DNA of 64,000 nucleotides, taken from contig JBMOQH010000015.1 in NCBI GenBank assembly GCA_049322795.1, positions 226,792 through 290,791 of the forward strand, written 5' to 3'. Shown one piece after another: positions 19,967 to 28,230 of the stretch; within the stretch, counting starts at the first letter, position 1, and each line of letters starts with the position of its first letter. This DNA is from Immundisolibacter sp049322795. Its GTDB lineage: Bacteria; Pseudomonadota; Gammaproteobacteria; Immundisolibacterales; Immundisolibacteraceae. A program made the translations under genes and the position numbers. A model generated the notes under the pieces. That model worked only from the letters and a program-made list of their open reading frames with translations, ran no database searches and was not told where the DNA came from.

Positions 19967-20773
19967 ATGCGCAGTGACCACAAACCTGCCGCCGCCGAGC
20001 GGCTGCACAAGGTGCTGGCAACGCTGGGTCTTGGCTCGCGCCGGCAGATAGAGGACTGGATCCGCGCCGGGCGGGTGCAGGTGAACGGCGAAACCGCCGT
20101 CATCGGCCAGAGCGTGAGCAGCACCGACCGCATCGCCGTCGACGGTCAGCCGATAAGCCGTGTGGCGCCGCCCAAGCCGCGCCTGCTGCTGTACCACAAG
20201 CCGGAAGGCGAGCTGTGCACGCGCCACGATCCCGAGGGCCGGCCGACCGTGTTCGACCGTCTGCCGCCGCTGCCGAGTGGGCGCTGGATCACCGTCGGCC
20301 GGCTCGACATCAATAGCTCCGGCCTGCTGCTGCTGACCACCGACGGCGCGCTCGCCAACCGTCTCATGCACCCGTCCGGGCACCTGCAACGCGAGTATGC
20401 GGTGCGCGTCAGTGGCGAGGTGGACGGCCCCATGCTCGACCGCCTCACGCATGGCGTCGAGCTCGATGACGGTCCGGCGCGCTTTCTGAGCATCGCTGCG
20501 GCCGGTGGCGAGGGCCGCAACCGCTGGTACACGGTCATCGTGGACGAGGGTCGCAATCGTCTGGTGCGTCGGCTATGGGAGTCGCAGGGCGTCGTCGTAA
20601 GCCGCCTGCTGCGGGTGCGTTTCGGCCCACTGCAACTGCCGCGCGCGCTGGCACGCGGCCGTTTTCGCGACGCTACTGCGGCGGAGCTGTCCCGCCTCGC
20701 GCCGCCACCCGCGCCGCGGCCGAGCCGGCGTCCCGACGCAGCCGGCTTGAAACGGCCACGCGGGCGCAGGTAA
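19967..20773 (+). CDS. rluB: 23S rRNA pseudouridine synthase B
   Basis: 268 residues. An N-terminal S4 domain (about 12-60) binds RNA, followed by the RsuA/RluB/RluE pseudouridine synthase fold with the catalytic aspartate in GRLDINSSGLLLLT. The basic, proline-rich tail (from about 235) is typical. RluB modifies U2605 of 23S rRNA in E. coli. The last 25 bases of the gene carry a good promoter for the next gene. Confidence 0.92.
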   Translation: MRSDHKPAAAERLHKVLATLGLGSRRQIEDWIRAGRVQVNGETAVIGQSVSSTDRIAVDGQPISRVAPPKPRLLLYHKPEGELCTRHDPEGRPTVFDRLPPLPSGRWITVGRLDINSSGLLLLTTDGALANRLMHPSGHLQREYAVRVSGEVDGPMLDRLTHGVELDDGPARFLSIAAAGGEGRNRWYTVIVDEGRNRLVRRLWESQGVVVSRLLRVRFGPLQLPRALARGRFRDATAAELSRLAPPPAPRPSRRPDAAGLKRPRGRR

Positions 20774-20776
20774 GAT
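20747..20776 (+). promoter_or_regulatory. Promoter for rpsD at the end of rluB
   Basis: TTGAAA (20747-20752) and TAAGAT (20771-20776) are separated by 18 bases; both match five or four of six consensus positions. The -10 overlaps the rluB stop codon. Transcription would begin near 20783, so the hairpin and T-run at 20796-20821 would lie within the leader RNA of rpsD. Confidence 0.6.
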
Positions 20777-20795
20777 TCGCCCCTTACTTTCAAAC

Positions 20796-20821
20796 CGCCG
20801 GGCCCTGCCCGGCGTTTTTTT
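20796..20821 (+). terminator. Intrinsic terminator in the rluB-rpsD gap
   Basis: CGCCGGGC (20796-20803), loop CCT, GCCCGGCG (20807-20814), then seven T. A textbook rho-independent terminator. It can end the long operon that includes rluB. Because a promoter lies upstream of it, it may also act as an attenuator of rpsD, whose ATG is 20 bases downstream. Confidence 0.85.
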
Positions 20822-20841
20822 CAGGTCAGGACACAGCATCG

Positions 20842-21453
20842 ATGGCACGGTATACCGGTCCCCGGCTCAGAGTAGTGCGGCGCTTCCAGCAGCAGCTGCC
20901 CGGCCTCACGCGCAAAACCGACGGCGTGCGCAGCAACCCGCCCGGCCAGCACGGCGCCCGCAAGGGCCGCGCCAGCGACTACCGCCTGCGCCTCGACGAG
21001 AAGCAGAAGCTCGTCTACAACTACGGCCTGGGCGAGCGCCAGCTGCGCAACTACTTCAAGACCGCCGCCCGTCGCAAGGGCGACACCGGCAAGAACCTGC
21101 TGGCGCTGCTCGAGTCGCGCCTGGACAACGTGGTGTTCCGCCTGGGCTTCGCGCCGACCATCCCGGCCGCCCGCCAGGTGGTCAAGCACGGCCACATCAC
21201 GGTGAACGGCCGCCGCGTGGACGTGCCGAGCTACCCGCTGCGCCCGGGCGACACGATCGGTGTGTGCGAGGGCAGCCGTCAGCACCCGGTGATCGTCGAG
21301 ACCCTGCAGTCGCCCTCGCTGAGCCTGCCGGACTATCTGGATCTGGACGCCGGCAAGATGGCCGGCACCTTCCGGCACCTGCCCGAGCGCGCCGACATTC
21401 CGCTCGAGGTGCAGGAAAACTTCGTCGTCGAGTACTACTCGCGCGTCAGCTGA
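20842..21453 (+). CDS. rpsD: Ribosomal protein S4, orphan copy of cyanobacterial/plastid-like sequence type
   Basis: 203 residues. S4 N-terminal domain followed by an S4 RNA-binding domain (RLDNVVFRLGFAPTIPAARQ, VNGRRVDVPSYPLRPGD). No zinc-binding cysteines. The start RYTGPRLRVVRR, the LPGLTRKT segment, the EKQKLVYNYGLGERQL segment and the end VVEYYSR resemble cyanobacterial and plastid S4 as I remember them more than E. coli S4. It is not in the rpsM-rpsK-rpsD-rpoA operon, so it is likely an additional S4 gene. It assembles the 30S body. Start fixed by homology at 20842. Confidence 0.9.
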   Translation: MARYTGPRLRVVRRFQQQLPGLTRKTDGVRSNPPGQHGARKGRASDYRLRLDEKQKLVYNYGLGERQLRNYFKTAARRKGDTGKNLLALLESRLDNVVFRLGFAPTIPAARQVVKHGHITVNGRRVDVPSYPLRPGDTIGVCEGSRQHPVIVETLQSPSLSLPDYLDLDAGKMAGTFRHLPERADIPLEVQENFVVEYYSRVS

Positions 21454-21460
21454 TCTGATG

Positions 21461-21577
21461 GAGCAAGCCAGAAATGGCTTGCCCGGCGATCGGGCATGTC
21501 GAGCCCGATGCTCGAAGGCCGTCGCGGACACGCGACAGGCCGAATTGAAAAAGGGCCGGACAGCCCGTTTTCAACGT
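21461..21577 (-). repeat. Five-hairpin repeat, copy 3 (diverged)
   Basis: Five consecutive inverted repeats: GCAAGCCA/TGGCTTGC (21463-21482, GAAA loop), GCCCG/CGGGC (21481-21495), TCGAGC/GCTCGA (21499-21515), GTCGCG/CGCGAC (21521-21536) and a 12-position stem with one mismatch (21545-21574). The order matches copy 2 (63718-63876), and the fifth hairpin has the same A-run/T-run design. On the minus strand TTTTTCAATTCGGCC corresponds to TTTTTCAGCTCGCCG of copy 2. An alternative pairing ATCGGGC/GCCCGAT (21489-21509) competes with hairpins 2 and 3. It lies between rpsD and tRNA-Ser and could also end rpsD transcription. Confidence 0.6.
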
Positions 21578-21649
21578 TATGTTGGCGCGCGGCCCGGCCG
21601 CGCCCGAACCGGCCGTGCTCCACGCTCCTCACGGCCGGCACCGCATCCC

Positions 21650-21742
<93 letters not shown>

Positions 21743-21756
21743 TCCGTCGCTTCGAT

Positions 21757-21867
<111 letters not shown>

Positions 21868-22034
21868 GCCATTCATGAACCGCTGGACAATGCCGTCAGG
21901 CAATCGTCCAGCTGGCTGCCGCGCGGTGCACGCCTGCGCTGCGCTCCATCGATTGGGAGCACGGGCGCTCGCTCAACGCCGGGGCGCACCGTCCCGGACC
22001 TCGCGCGCCGGAAACGACCCTCCCCTGACTGCCC

Positions 22035-23663
22035 ATGAGCTACCAGGCCCTCGCCCGCAAGTGGCGCCCGCGCCGCTTTGCCGACATGGTCGGCCAGGAG
22101 CACGTGCGCCGGGCGCTGGGCAACGCCCTGGCCGGCGATCGCCTGCACCACGCGTATCTGTTCACCGGCACGCGCGGCGTCGGCAAGACCACCGTGGCGC
22201 GGGTGTTCGCCAAGGCGCTCAACTGCGAGCAGGGCGTCAGCGCCGAGCCGTGCGGTGAGTGCGCCGCCTGCACGGCCATCGACGCCGGGCGCTTCATGGA
22301 CCTGATCGAGGTGGATGCCGCCTCGCGCACCGGCGTGGACGACACCCGCGACCTGCTGGAAAACGTCCAGTACGCACCCACGCAGGGCCGCTACAAGGTG
22401 TACCTCATCGACGAGGTACACATGTTCTCCAAGAGCAGCTTCAACGCGCTGCTGAAGACACTCGAGGAGCCGCCGCCGCACATCAAGTTCCTGCTGGCCA
22501 CCACCGACCCGCAGAAGATTCCCGCGACCATCCTGTCGCGCTGCCTGCAATTCAACCTGCGCGCGCTGACGCCGGAGCAGGTGGCGGGCCAGCTCACGCG
22601 TATCCTGCACGCCGAGCAGATCACACCCGACGCGGCGGCGGTCGAGCTGCTTGCCCGCGCCGCCGCCGGCAGCATGCGCGATGCACTCAGCCTGCTCGAT
22701 CAGGCGCTGGTGCATGGCAACGACGAATTACGGGCCGATGCGGTGCGCGCCATGCTGGGCACGCTCGACCGCAGCCATGCACCGCGCCTGCTCGACGCGC
22801 TCGCCGCCGGCGATGGCCCGGCGCTGCTGGCGGCGCTTGCCGAAGCGAGCGCGCAGGCGGCCGATCCGGGTGCGGTGCTCGACGACCTGCTGCGCTTGCT
22901 GCACCAGATCGCCCTGTGCCAGGCCGTGCCCGGCGCCACGCTGGCCGCCGATGCCGACCCCGAGGTGGTGCACGCGCTCGCCGCGCGGATGCCGGCCGAG
23001 GACGTGCAGCTCTACTACCAGATGGCGCTGCTTGGCCGGCGTGACCTGCCACTCGCGCCCGACCCCACGAGCGGGCTCGAAATGCTGCTGCTGCGTCTGC
23101 TCGTATTCCGCCCGGCAGGCGGCAGCGAAGCCAGCGCATCGCCACCGGCCGCGCGCCGTGTGCCGGCGCCCCAGCCCGCCGCGCCGCCTGTGGCACAGGC
23201 GGTGCCCAAGTCCGCTCCGGCGGCCGAATCTGCCCCTGCCGTGCTGCGGACAACCGACGCGCCCGCCAGCACGGCACCCGGCGGCACCGGTGACGACTGG
23301 GCCGTCATCGTGCCCAGGCTCGGCCTGCGCGGCGCGGCGCGGCAACTCGCCGAGCATTGCGTCCTGCGCGGACGTCAGGGCGAGCATTTCGACCTTGCGG
23401 TGGACGCCCGAAGCCGCAGCCTGTTGACGCCCGCGACGCGCGAGGCGCTGATCGAGGCGCTGTCGAAATTGACCGGCGGACCGGTGCGCGTCGATTTCGG
23501 CACCGAAGCTCAGGCGGTCGATACCCCGGCGCAGCAGGCCGCCCGCGCCGATGCCGCGCGCGCGGCGCAGGCGCGCGAAGCGCTGGAAAGCGATCCGGTG
23601 GTGCGCGGCCTGATGCAGACGCTCGACGCGCGCCTCGTCGACGGCTCCGCCAGCGCCGACTGA
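22035..23663 (+). CDS. dnaX: DNA polymerase III subunits gamma/tau
   Basis: 542 residues. AAA+ clamp loader: Walker A GTRGVGKTT (near 44), a zinc module with four cysteines (CEQ...CGECAAC), Walker B LIDEVHMFS and sensor 1 LATTDPQK. Domain III follows, then a proline/alanine-rich linker (about 365-420) and the tau-type C-terminal domain. I saw no A-rich slippery heptamer of the E. coli kind, so a programmed frameshift giving gamma is not evident. It loads the beta clamp. Followed 44 bases on by ybaB and then recR. Confidence 0.95.
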   Translation: MSYQALARKWRPRRFADMVGQEHVRRALGNALAGDRLHHAYLFTGTRGVGKTTVARVFAKALNCEQGVSAEPCGECAACTAIDAGRFMDLIEVDAASRTGVDDTRDLLENVQYAPTQGRYKVYLIDEVHMFSKSSFNALLKTLEEPPPHIKFLLATTDPQKIPATILSRCLQFNLRALTPEQVAGQLTRILHAEQITPDAAAVELLARAAAGSMRDALSLLDQALVHGNDELRADAVRAMLGTLDRSHAPRLLDALAAGDGPALLAALAEASAQAADPGAVLDDLLRLLHQIALCQAVPGATLAADADPEVVHALAARMPAEDVQLYYQMALLGRRDLPLAPDPTSGLEMLLLRLLVFRPAGGSEASASPPAARRVPAPQPAAPPVAQAVPKSAPAAESAPAVLRTTDAPASTAPGGTGDDWAVIVPRLGLRGAARQLAEHCVLRGRQGEHFDLAVDARSRSLLTPATREALIEALSKLTGGPVRVDFGTEAQAVDTPAQQAARADAARAAQAREALESDPVVRGLMQTLDARLVDGSASAD

Positions 23664-23707
23664 CGCCCTCGGTACACTGCGCCGCAACAGCACCCGGAGG
23701 AACGCCC

Positions 23708-24028
23708 ATGAAAGGCAACATGAACCAGCTCATGCAGCAGGCGCAGCGCATGCAGGAAGCCATGCAGAAGGCGCAGCAGGCGCTCGCCTCCATCGAGGTC
23801 AACGGCGCCGCCGGCGGCGGCCTGGTCACCGTCACCATGAGCTGCAATCACCAGGTGCGACGGGTCGCCATCGACCCCAGCCTGGTCGGCGATGACCGCG
23901 ACATGCTCGAGGATCTGGTCGCCGCCGCCGTGAACGACGCCCTGCGCAAGGTGGAACAGGCCACGCAGGAGCACATGGGCGGCGCGCTCGGCGGCTTCAA
24001 GCTGCCGGGCATGAACCTGCCGTTCTGA
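23708..24028 (+). CDS. ybaB: YbaB/EbfC nucleoid-associated protein
   Basis: 106 residues. A helical N-terminus with MNQLMQQAQRMQEAMQKAQ, the central sheet segment GLVTVTMSCNHQVRRVAIDP and the C-terminal helix are typical of the YbaB family of DNA-binding dimers. AGGAACGCCC precedes the ATG. The dnaX-ybaB-recR order is widely conserved. The tail GGFKLPGMNLPF is also typical. Confidence 0.95.
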   Translation: MKGNMNQLMQQAQRMQEAMQKAQQALASIEVNGAAGGGLVTVTMSCNHQVRRVAIDPSLVGDDRDMLEDLVAAAVNDALRKVEQATQEHMGGALGGFKLPGMNLPF

Positions 24029-24035
24029 CGCCGGC

Positions 24036-24635
24036 GTGGCGCAAGGACTGGTCGAAGCCCTGACGGCCGCCCTGCAGCGCCTGCCGGGCGTGGGCCCCAA
24101 GTCGGCGCGGCGCATGGCGTTTCACCTGCTGGTGCGCGACCGCGACGGCGGCCGCCGGCTGGGGCAGGTGTTGCTGGACGCCATGGCGCGTGTCGGCCGC
24201 TGCCAGCAGTGCCGCAATCTCACGGAGCTCGACATCTGCGGCCTGTGCAGCACGCCGCAGCGCGACCGCAGCCTGCTGTGCGTGGTCGAGAGCCCGGCCG
24301 ACGTGCAGGCCATCGACCAGGCGAGCGGTTTTCAGGGCCTCTACTACGTGCTGCACGGGCATCTGTCGCCGCTGGACGGCATCGGCCCCGAGGAACTCGA
24401 GCTCGAGCGGCTCGAAGCGCGCCTGGACGCAGGCGAGGTGCGCGAGCTGATCCTCGCCACCAACCCCACCGTGGAAGGCGAGGCGACCGCCCATTACATC
24501 GCCGAGCTCGCCCGCGCCCGCGGCATCCGCAGCACGCGCATCGCCCACGGCGTGCCGCTGGGCGGCGATCTTGAATTCGTCGACGGCGGCACGCTGCGCC
24601 AGGCCCTGCTCGGCCGGCGCGACTACGGCGCCTGA
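24036..24635 (+). CDS. recR: Recombination mediator RecR
   Basis: 199 residues from a GTG seven bases after ybaB. Helix-hairpin-helix LQRLPGVGPKSARRMAFHLL, a four-cysteine zinc finger (C..C at CQQCRNL, C..C at CGLC) and a Toprim domain with VVESPADVQAI and ATNPTVEGEATA. RecR works with RecF and RecO (recO is at 31100) to load RecA on gapped DNA. Confidence 0.96.
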   Translation: MAQGLVEALTAALQRLPGVGPKSARRMAFHLLVRDRDGGRRLGQVLLDAMARVGRCQQCRNLTELDICGLCSTPQRDRSLLCVVESPADVQAIDQASGFQGLYYVLHGHLSPLDGIGPEELELERLEARLDAGEVRELILATNPTVEGEATAHYIAELARARGIRSTRIAHGVPLGGDLEFVDGGTLRQALLGRRDYGA

Positions 24636-24666
24636 GGTGCCTCCCGCAAGGCGGCTGGGGCCTGCG

Positions 24667-24675
24667 TGCTATAGT
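24667..24675 (+). promoter_or_regulatory. Extended -10 promoter for orn
   Basis: TGCTATAGT: a TATAGT hexamer (five of six consensus) preceded by the TGn extended -10 motif, 66 bases upstream of the orn ATG in the 105-base recR-orn gap. No convincing -35 at 17 bases, which extended -10 promoters can do without. Confidence 0.5.
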
Positions 24676-24740
24676 CCGCGCCCCCCGATTGCCCCGCGCC
24701 GCCGCCTTGCAGGCCGGCCGACGCCCGCCGTGGATTCCCG

Positions 24741-25289
24741 ATGCCCGCAGCCAAAGCCGGTCCGTTGATCTGGATCGATCTTGAAATGACCGGTCTGAAC
24801 ACGGCCTGGGACGGCATCATCGAGATCGCCACCGTGGTCACGGATGCCGACCTCAACATCATCGCCGAGGGTCCGGTGCTGGCCATCCACCAGCCGGAGG
24901 ACATGCTGGCCGGCATGGACGAGTGGAACACCCGCCAGCACACCAAAAGTGGCCTCGTGGAACGGGTGCGCAGTTCGACCATCACCGAAGCCGAGGCCGA
25001 GCGCCAGACCATCGACTTCCTGCGCCGGCACGTGGCGCGCAACGAGTCGCCCATGTGCGGCAACAGCATCTGCCAGGACCGCCGCTTCATGGCGCGCCTG
25101 ATGCCGGAACTGGAAGCCTACTTCCACTACCGCAACCTCGACGTCAGCACGCTGAAGGAACTGGCCATGCGCTGGGCGCCCGACGTGCCGGCGGCATTCA
25201 AGAAGCGCGCCTCGCACCTGGCGCTCGACGACATTCACGACTCGATCCGCGAGCTGCGCCACTACCGCGAGCATTTGCTGAAGGTGTAG
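24741..25289 (+). CDS. orn: Oligoribonuclease
   Basis: 182 residues, the normal length. DEDDh exonuclease motifs are IDLEMTGL, the NSICQDRRFM segment and HLALDDIHDSI, giving the four acidic metal ligands and the catalytic His. It degrades 2-5-mer RNAs and pGpG to mononucleotides in the cytoplasm and is essential in many Gammaproteobacteria. It is convergent with cimA; the 126-base gap contains a perfect GGCCCGC/GCGGGCC hairpin (25351-25366) without a T-run. Confidence 0.97.
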   Translation: MPAAKAGPLIWIDLEMTGLNTAWDGIIEIATVVTDADLNIIAEGPVLAIHQPEDMLAGMDEWNTRQHTKSGLVERVRSSTITEAEAERQTIDFLRRHVARNESPMCGNSICQDRRFMARLMPELEAYFHYRNLDVSTLKELAMRWAPDVPAAFKKRASHLALDDIHDSIRELRHYREHLLKV

Positions 25290-25415
25290 GTAGCGAACAG
25301 GCGTCCGCTACGGCGCCCCCGCCGCGAAATCTCCCCGGCTCCGCTCGTTCGGCCCGCGGGCGGGCCTCCCACAAAGCCTGTCTGCGCCATCCCGGCGAGT
25401 CCTGCGGACCCGCTT

Positions 25416-27005
25416 TCAGGCGTTCACGCCGTCGTGCCAGAGCTTGTACGTGATGGCGTCCGACAGCGCCTGCCAGGACGCCTCGATGACGTTGGTGGAG
25501 GCACCCACGGTGGTCCAGCGCCGCCGGCTGTCGTCGCTGCACTCCAGCATCACCCGCGTGACCGCCCCGGTGCCGGCGCCCGATTCCAGAATCCGCACCT
25601 TGTAGTCGGTCAGTAGCAGGCCGGCGAGGTCCGGATAGGCGGCCGCCAATGCCTGGCGCAGCGCCAGATCCAGCGCGTTGACCGGGCCGTTGCCCTCGGC
25701 CACGGTCATGTGCACCTGCCCGCCGACGCGCACCTTCATGGTCGCCTCGGACAGCGTCACCAGCCGGCCGTCCACCCAGCGCCGCTCGTCGATGACGCGA
25801 AAGCTGTCGAGCTCGAAATAGCCGGGCAGGCCCTGCAGCAGCCCCCGCGCCAGCAGTTCGAAACTGGCCTCGGCGCCGTCGTAGGTGTAGCCCTCCAGCT
25901 CGCGCGCCTTGACCTGTTCCACCAGCTGGCCGACGCGCGGGTCGTCGGGCGGCAGCTTCAGGCCCACCTCGTCCAGCAGCGCCAGCACATTGGCCCGGCC
26001 GGCCTGGTCCGACACCAGAATCTTGCGGTGATTGCCGAGCAGCTCCGGCGCGACGTGCTCGTAGCTGCGCGGGTCCTTTTCCACCGCGGACACGTGCAGG
26101 CCGCCCTTGTGGGCGAACGCGTTCTCGCCGACGTAGGGCGCGTGGCGATTGGGCGGGCGGTTCAGGCGCTCGTCGACGAAGCGCGAGGCGTGCGTCAGGT
26201 GTTTGAGGTCATCCGCGCCCAGGGCGGTTTGATAGCCGAGCTTCAGCATCAGCGTCGGCAGCAGCGAGATGAGATTGGCGTTGCCGCAGCGCTCGCCCAA
26301 GCCATTCAGCGTGCCCTGCACCTGCCGCACGCCGGCCTGCACGGCAGCCAGGCTGTTGGCGACGGCGTTTTCGGTGTCGTTGTGGCAGTGGATGCCGAGC
26401 CGTTCGCCCGGGATGACTTTCGCCACCTCACCGACGATGGCCTCGACCTCGTGCGGCAGCGTGCCGCCGTTGGTGTCGCACAGCACCATCCAGCGGGCGC
26501 CGCCGCGCTGGGCGGCCTTCAGGCACTTGAGCGCGTAATCCGGGTTGGCCTTGTACCCGTCGAAGAAATGCTCGGCGTCGAAGATCGCCTCGCGCCCGGC
26601 CGCGACGCACGCCGCCAGGCTGTCCTCGATCATGGCGAGGTTCTCGTCTAGCGTGGTGCGCAGGGCGACCGTGACGTGAAAGTCCCAGGTCTTGCCGACC
26701 AGACAGATGGCCGGCGCGCCGCTGCCCAGCAGTCGCTGCAGGCCGGGGTCGTCGGCCGCGGTGCGGCCCGGCCGGCGCGTCATGCCGAACGCCACCAGGC
26801 GGGCGCGCCTGAAACTCGGGGCGGCGGCGAACACCGCATCGTCGGTGGGGTTGGCGCCCGGCCAACCGGCCTCGATGTAATCGATGCCGAGGTGGTCTAG
26901 CTCATGCGCGATGGCGAGCTTGTCGCCGACGGAGAAGTCGATGCCCTGCGTCTGCTGGCCGTCGCGCAGCGTGCTGTCGTAAAGAAAAATGCGCGGCGCG
27001 GACAC
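25416..27005 (-). CDS. cimA: Citramalate synthase
   Basis: 529 residues from a GTG at 27005, which puts the conserved IFLYDSTLRDGQQTQGI near the start. A longer reading frame upstream has no homology. HMGL-like TIM barrel with the metal and substrate residues in DSTLRDG, HCHNDTENAVANSLAA and NGLGERCGNANL, then a LeuA-type dimerisation/regulatory domain from about 390. CimA condenses pyruvate and acetyl-CoA to citramalate, giving a threonine-independent route to 2-oxobutanoate and isoleucine. The fold and length separate it from 2-isopropylmalate synthase. Confidence 0.92.
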   Translation of the reverse strand: MSAPRIFLYDSTLRDGQQTQGIDFSVGDKLAIAHELDHLGIDYIEAGWPGANPTDDAVFAAAPSFRRARLVAFGMTRRPGRTAADDPGLQRLLGSGAPAICLVGKTWDFHVTVALRTTLDENLAMIEDSLAACVAAGREAIFDAEHFFDGYKANPDYALKCLKAAQRGGARWMVLCDTNGGTLPHEVEAIVGEVAKVIPGERLGIHCHNDTENAVANSLAAVQAGVRQVQGTLNGLGERCGNANLISLLPTLMLKLGYQTALGADDLKHLTHASRFVDERLNRPPNRHAPYVGENAFAHKGGLHVSAVEKDPRSYEHVAPELLGNHRKILVSDQAGRANVLALLDEVGLKLPPDDPRVGQLVEQVKARELEGYTYDGAEASFELLARGLLQGLPGYFELDSFRVIDERRWVDGRLVTLSEATMKVRVGGQVHMTVAEGNGPVNALDLALRQALAAAYPDLAGLLLTDYKVRILESGAGTGAVTRVMLECSDDSRRRWTTVGASTNVIEASWQALSDAITYKLWHDGVNA

Positions 27006-27155
27006 GGCGGGATACCTGAAATCAAACGAAGCGTGGATTTTACGCGCCCTTGCCCATTGCCCCGGCGTTCTCCAAGGCGCCCGTTGTACTTGCGGCGGAC
27101 CCGGCGATGACGCGGCTGGCACAATGCGCGCACCCTCATTCTGGAACAATGAACC

Positions 27156-27653
27156 ATGCACCGCTTGCTGGCCTGCCTGTTTGCTCTGAGCCTTGGTCTG
27201 GGCGCGGCGGCACAGGCTGGCGTGGACCATCTGCCGGAGGACGTCAGCTTCACCGTGGTCGATGGCCGCGTGCTGGAAGCCAAGGCCCTGCGGGGCGAAC
27301 CACTGCTGGTGGTGTTCTGGGCCAGCACCTGCGCGCCCTGCATCGCCGAGATGCCGGACCTGGTGGCGTTGTACGAGGACCTGCACCCCAGGGGCTTCGA
27401 GCTGATCGCGCTCGCCATGCCCTACGACCCGCCGAACCGGGTACTGGCCGCCCGCGAGGTGCTGGAAATGCCCTTCCCGGTGGCCATCGACGTCAACGCG
27501 GCGCTGGTGCGCCGGCTCGGCGTGCCACCCCAGACGCCGCAATTCCTGCTGATCGACGCCACCGGCGACGTGGTGGCCGTGCACAATGGCGTGTGGCCGA
27601 TCAAGCAGCTGCGCGCGGCAATCGAGTCACTGCTCGACAAGCAAAACGGCTGA
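27156..27653 (+). CDS. Periplasmic TlpA-like thioredoxin
   Basis: 165 residues with an N-terminal signal peptide (cleavage likely after about residue 21, AQA). Thioredoxin fold with the active site WASTCAPCIAEM; the CAPC dithiol and a cis-Pro (TPQFLLID) are intact. It acts as a periplasmic thiol reductant or cytochrome/heme maturation partner. Twelve bases upstream of hemJ, so they are likely co-transcribed, which hints at a link to heme or redox metabolism. Confidence 0.88.
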   Translation: MHRLLACLFALSLGLGAAAQAGVDHLPEDVSFTVVDGRVLEAKALRGEPLLVVFWASTCAPCIAEMPDLVALYEDLHPRGFELIALAMPYDPPNRVLAAREVLEMPFPVAIDVNAALVRRLGVPPQTPQFLLIDATGDVVAVHNGVWPIKQLRAAIESLLDKQNG

Positions 27654-27665
27654 GGAGAACCGCGA

Positions 27666-28091
27666 ATGCTGTGGTTGAAGGCGCTGCACGTGATCGCCAT
27701 GGTGGCCTGGTTCGCGGGGTTGTTCTACCTGCCGCGGCTGTTCGTGTACCACGTCGATTGCGCGGACGAGGCGGGACGCCGACGCTTCGAGCTCATGGAG
27801 CGCCGCCTCTATCAAGCCATCATGACCCCGGCGGCGGTGGTCACCGTGCTGGCGGGTCTGTGTCTTCTGGTGGGCTATGCGTGGGGCCTGTACGCCCGCG
27901 CGGGCTGGCTGCACGCCAAGCTCACGCTGGTGGCGCTGCTGGTCGTATACCACTGGCTGTGCGGACGCCATCGCCTGGCATTGCGCGATGGCCGCAACAC
28001 GCGCAGCGCGCGCTATTTTCGCGTCTTCAACGAAATCCCGACGCTGATCCTGATCGCGGTGGTGTGCCTGACCATCATCAAGCCGTTCTAG
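27666..28091 (+). CDS. hemJ: Protoporphyrinogen oxidase HemJ
   Basis: 141 residues, four membrane segments. Conserved HemJ features are the first-helix KALHVIAMVAWFAGLFYLPRLFVYH segment with its His, the Lys in the LHAKLTLV helix, and the end FNEIPTLILIAVVCLTIIKPF. HemJ oxidises protoporphyrinogen IX in the inner membrane and is the commonest form in proteobacteria that lack HemG and HemY. GAGGAG precedes the start. Confidence 0.93.
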   Translation: MLWLKALHVIAMVAWFAGLFYLPRLFVYHVDCADEAGRRRFELMERRLYQAIMTPAAVVTVLAGLCLLVGYAWGLYARAGWLHAKLTLVALLVVYHWLCGRHRLALRDGRNTRSARYFRVFNEIPTLILIAVVCLTIIKPF

Positions 28092-28190
28092 GGCCCGGGC
28101 GAGCGTCCGACAGCCGGTAGCGCTGACCGGGTAGCGATGGCTGACATCCGCTGCCCACTGTGTTGCGCCAATATGTGGTACGTGATTTGC

Positions 28191-28200
28191 TTGGCGCCAA
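28191..28200. promoter_or_regulatory. Palindrome TTGGCGCCAA upstream of the second antiporter
   Basis: A perfect 10-bp palindrome 30 bases before the ATG at 28231, with a partial match TTGCGCCAA (28163-28171) about 20 bases upstream. The pair could be an operator, but short GC-rich palindromes are frequent in this genome. Confidence 0.25.
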
Positions 28201-28230
28201 TCGCGAGCAGGCACGCCACCCCACCGGATC

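Noticed and set aside
22035..23663. Programmed frameshift in dnaX
   Set aside because: I looked for an A-rich slippery heptamer as in E. coli and saw none.
25351..25366. GGCCCGC/GCGGGCC hairpin between orn and cimA as a terminator
   Set aside because: Perfect 7-bp stem but no T-run on either strand; noted only in the orn entry.
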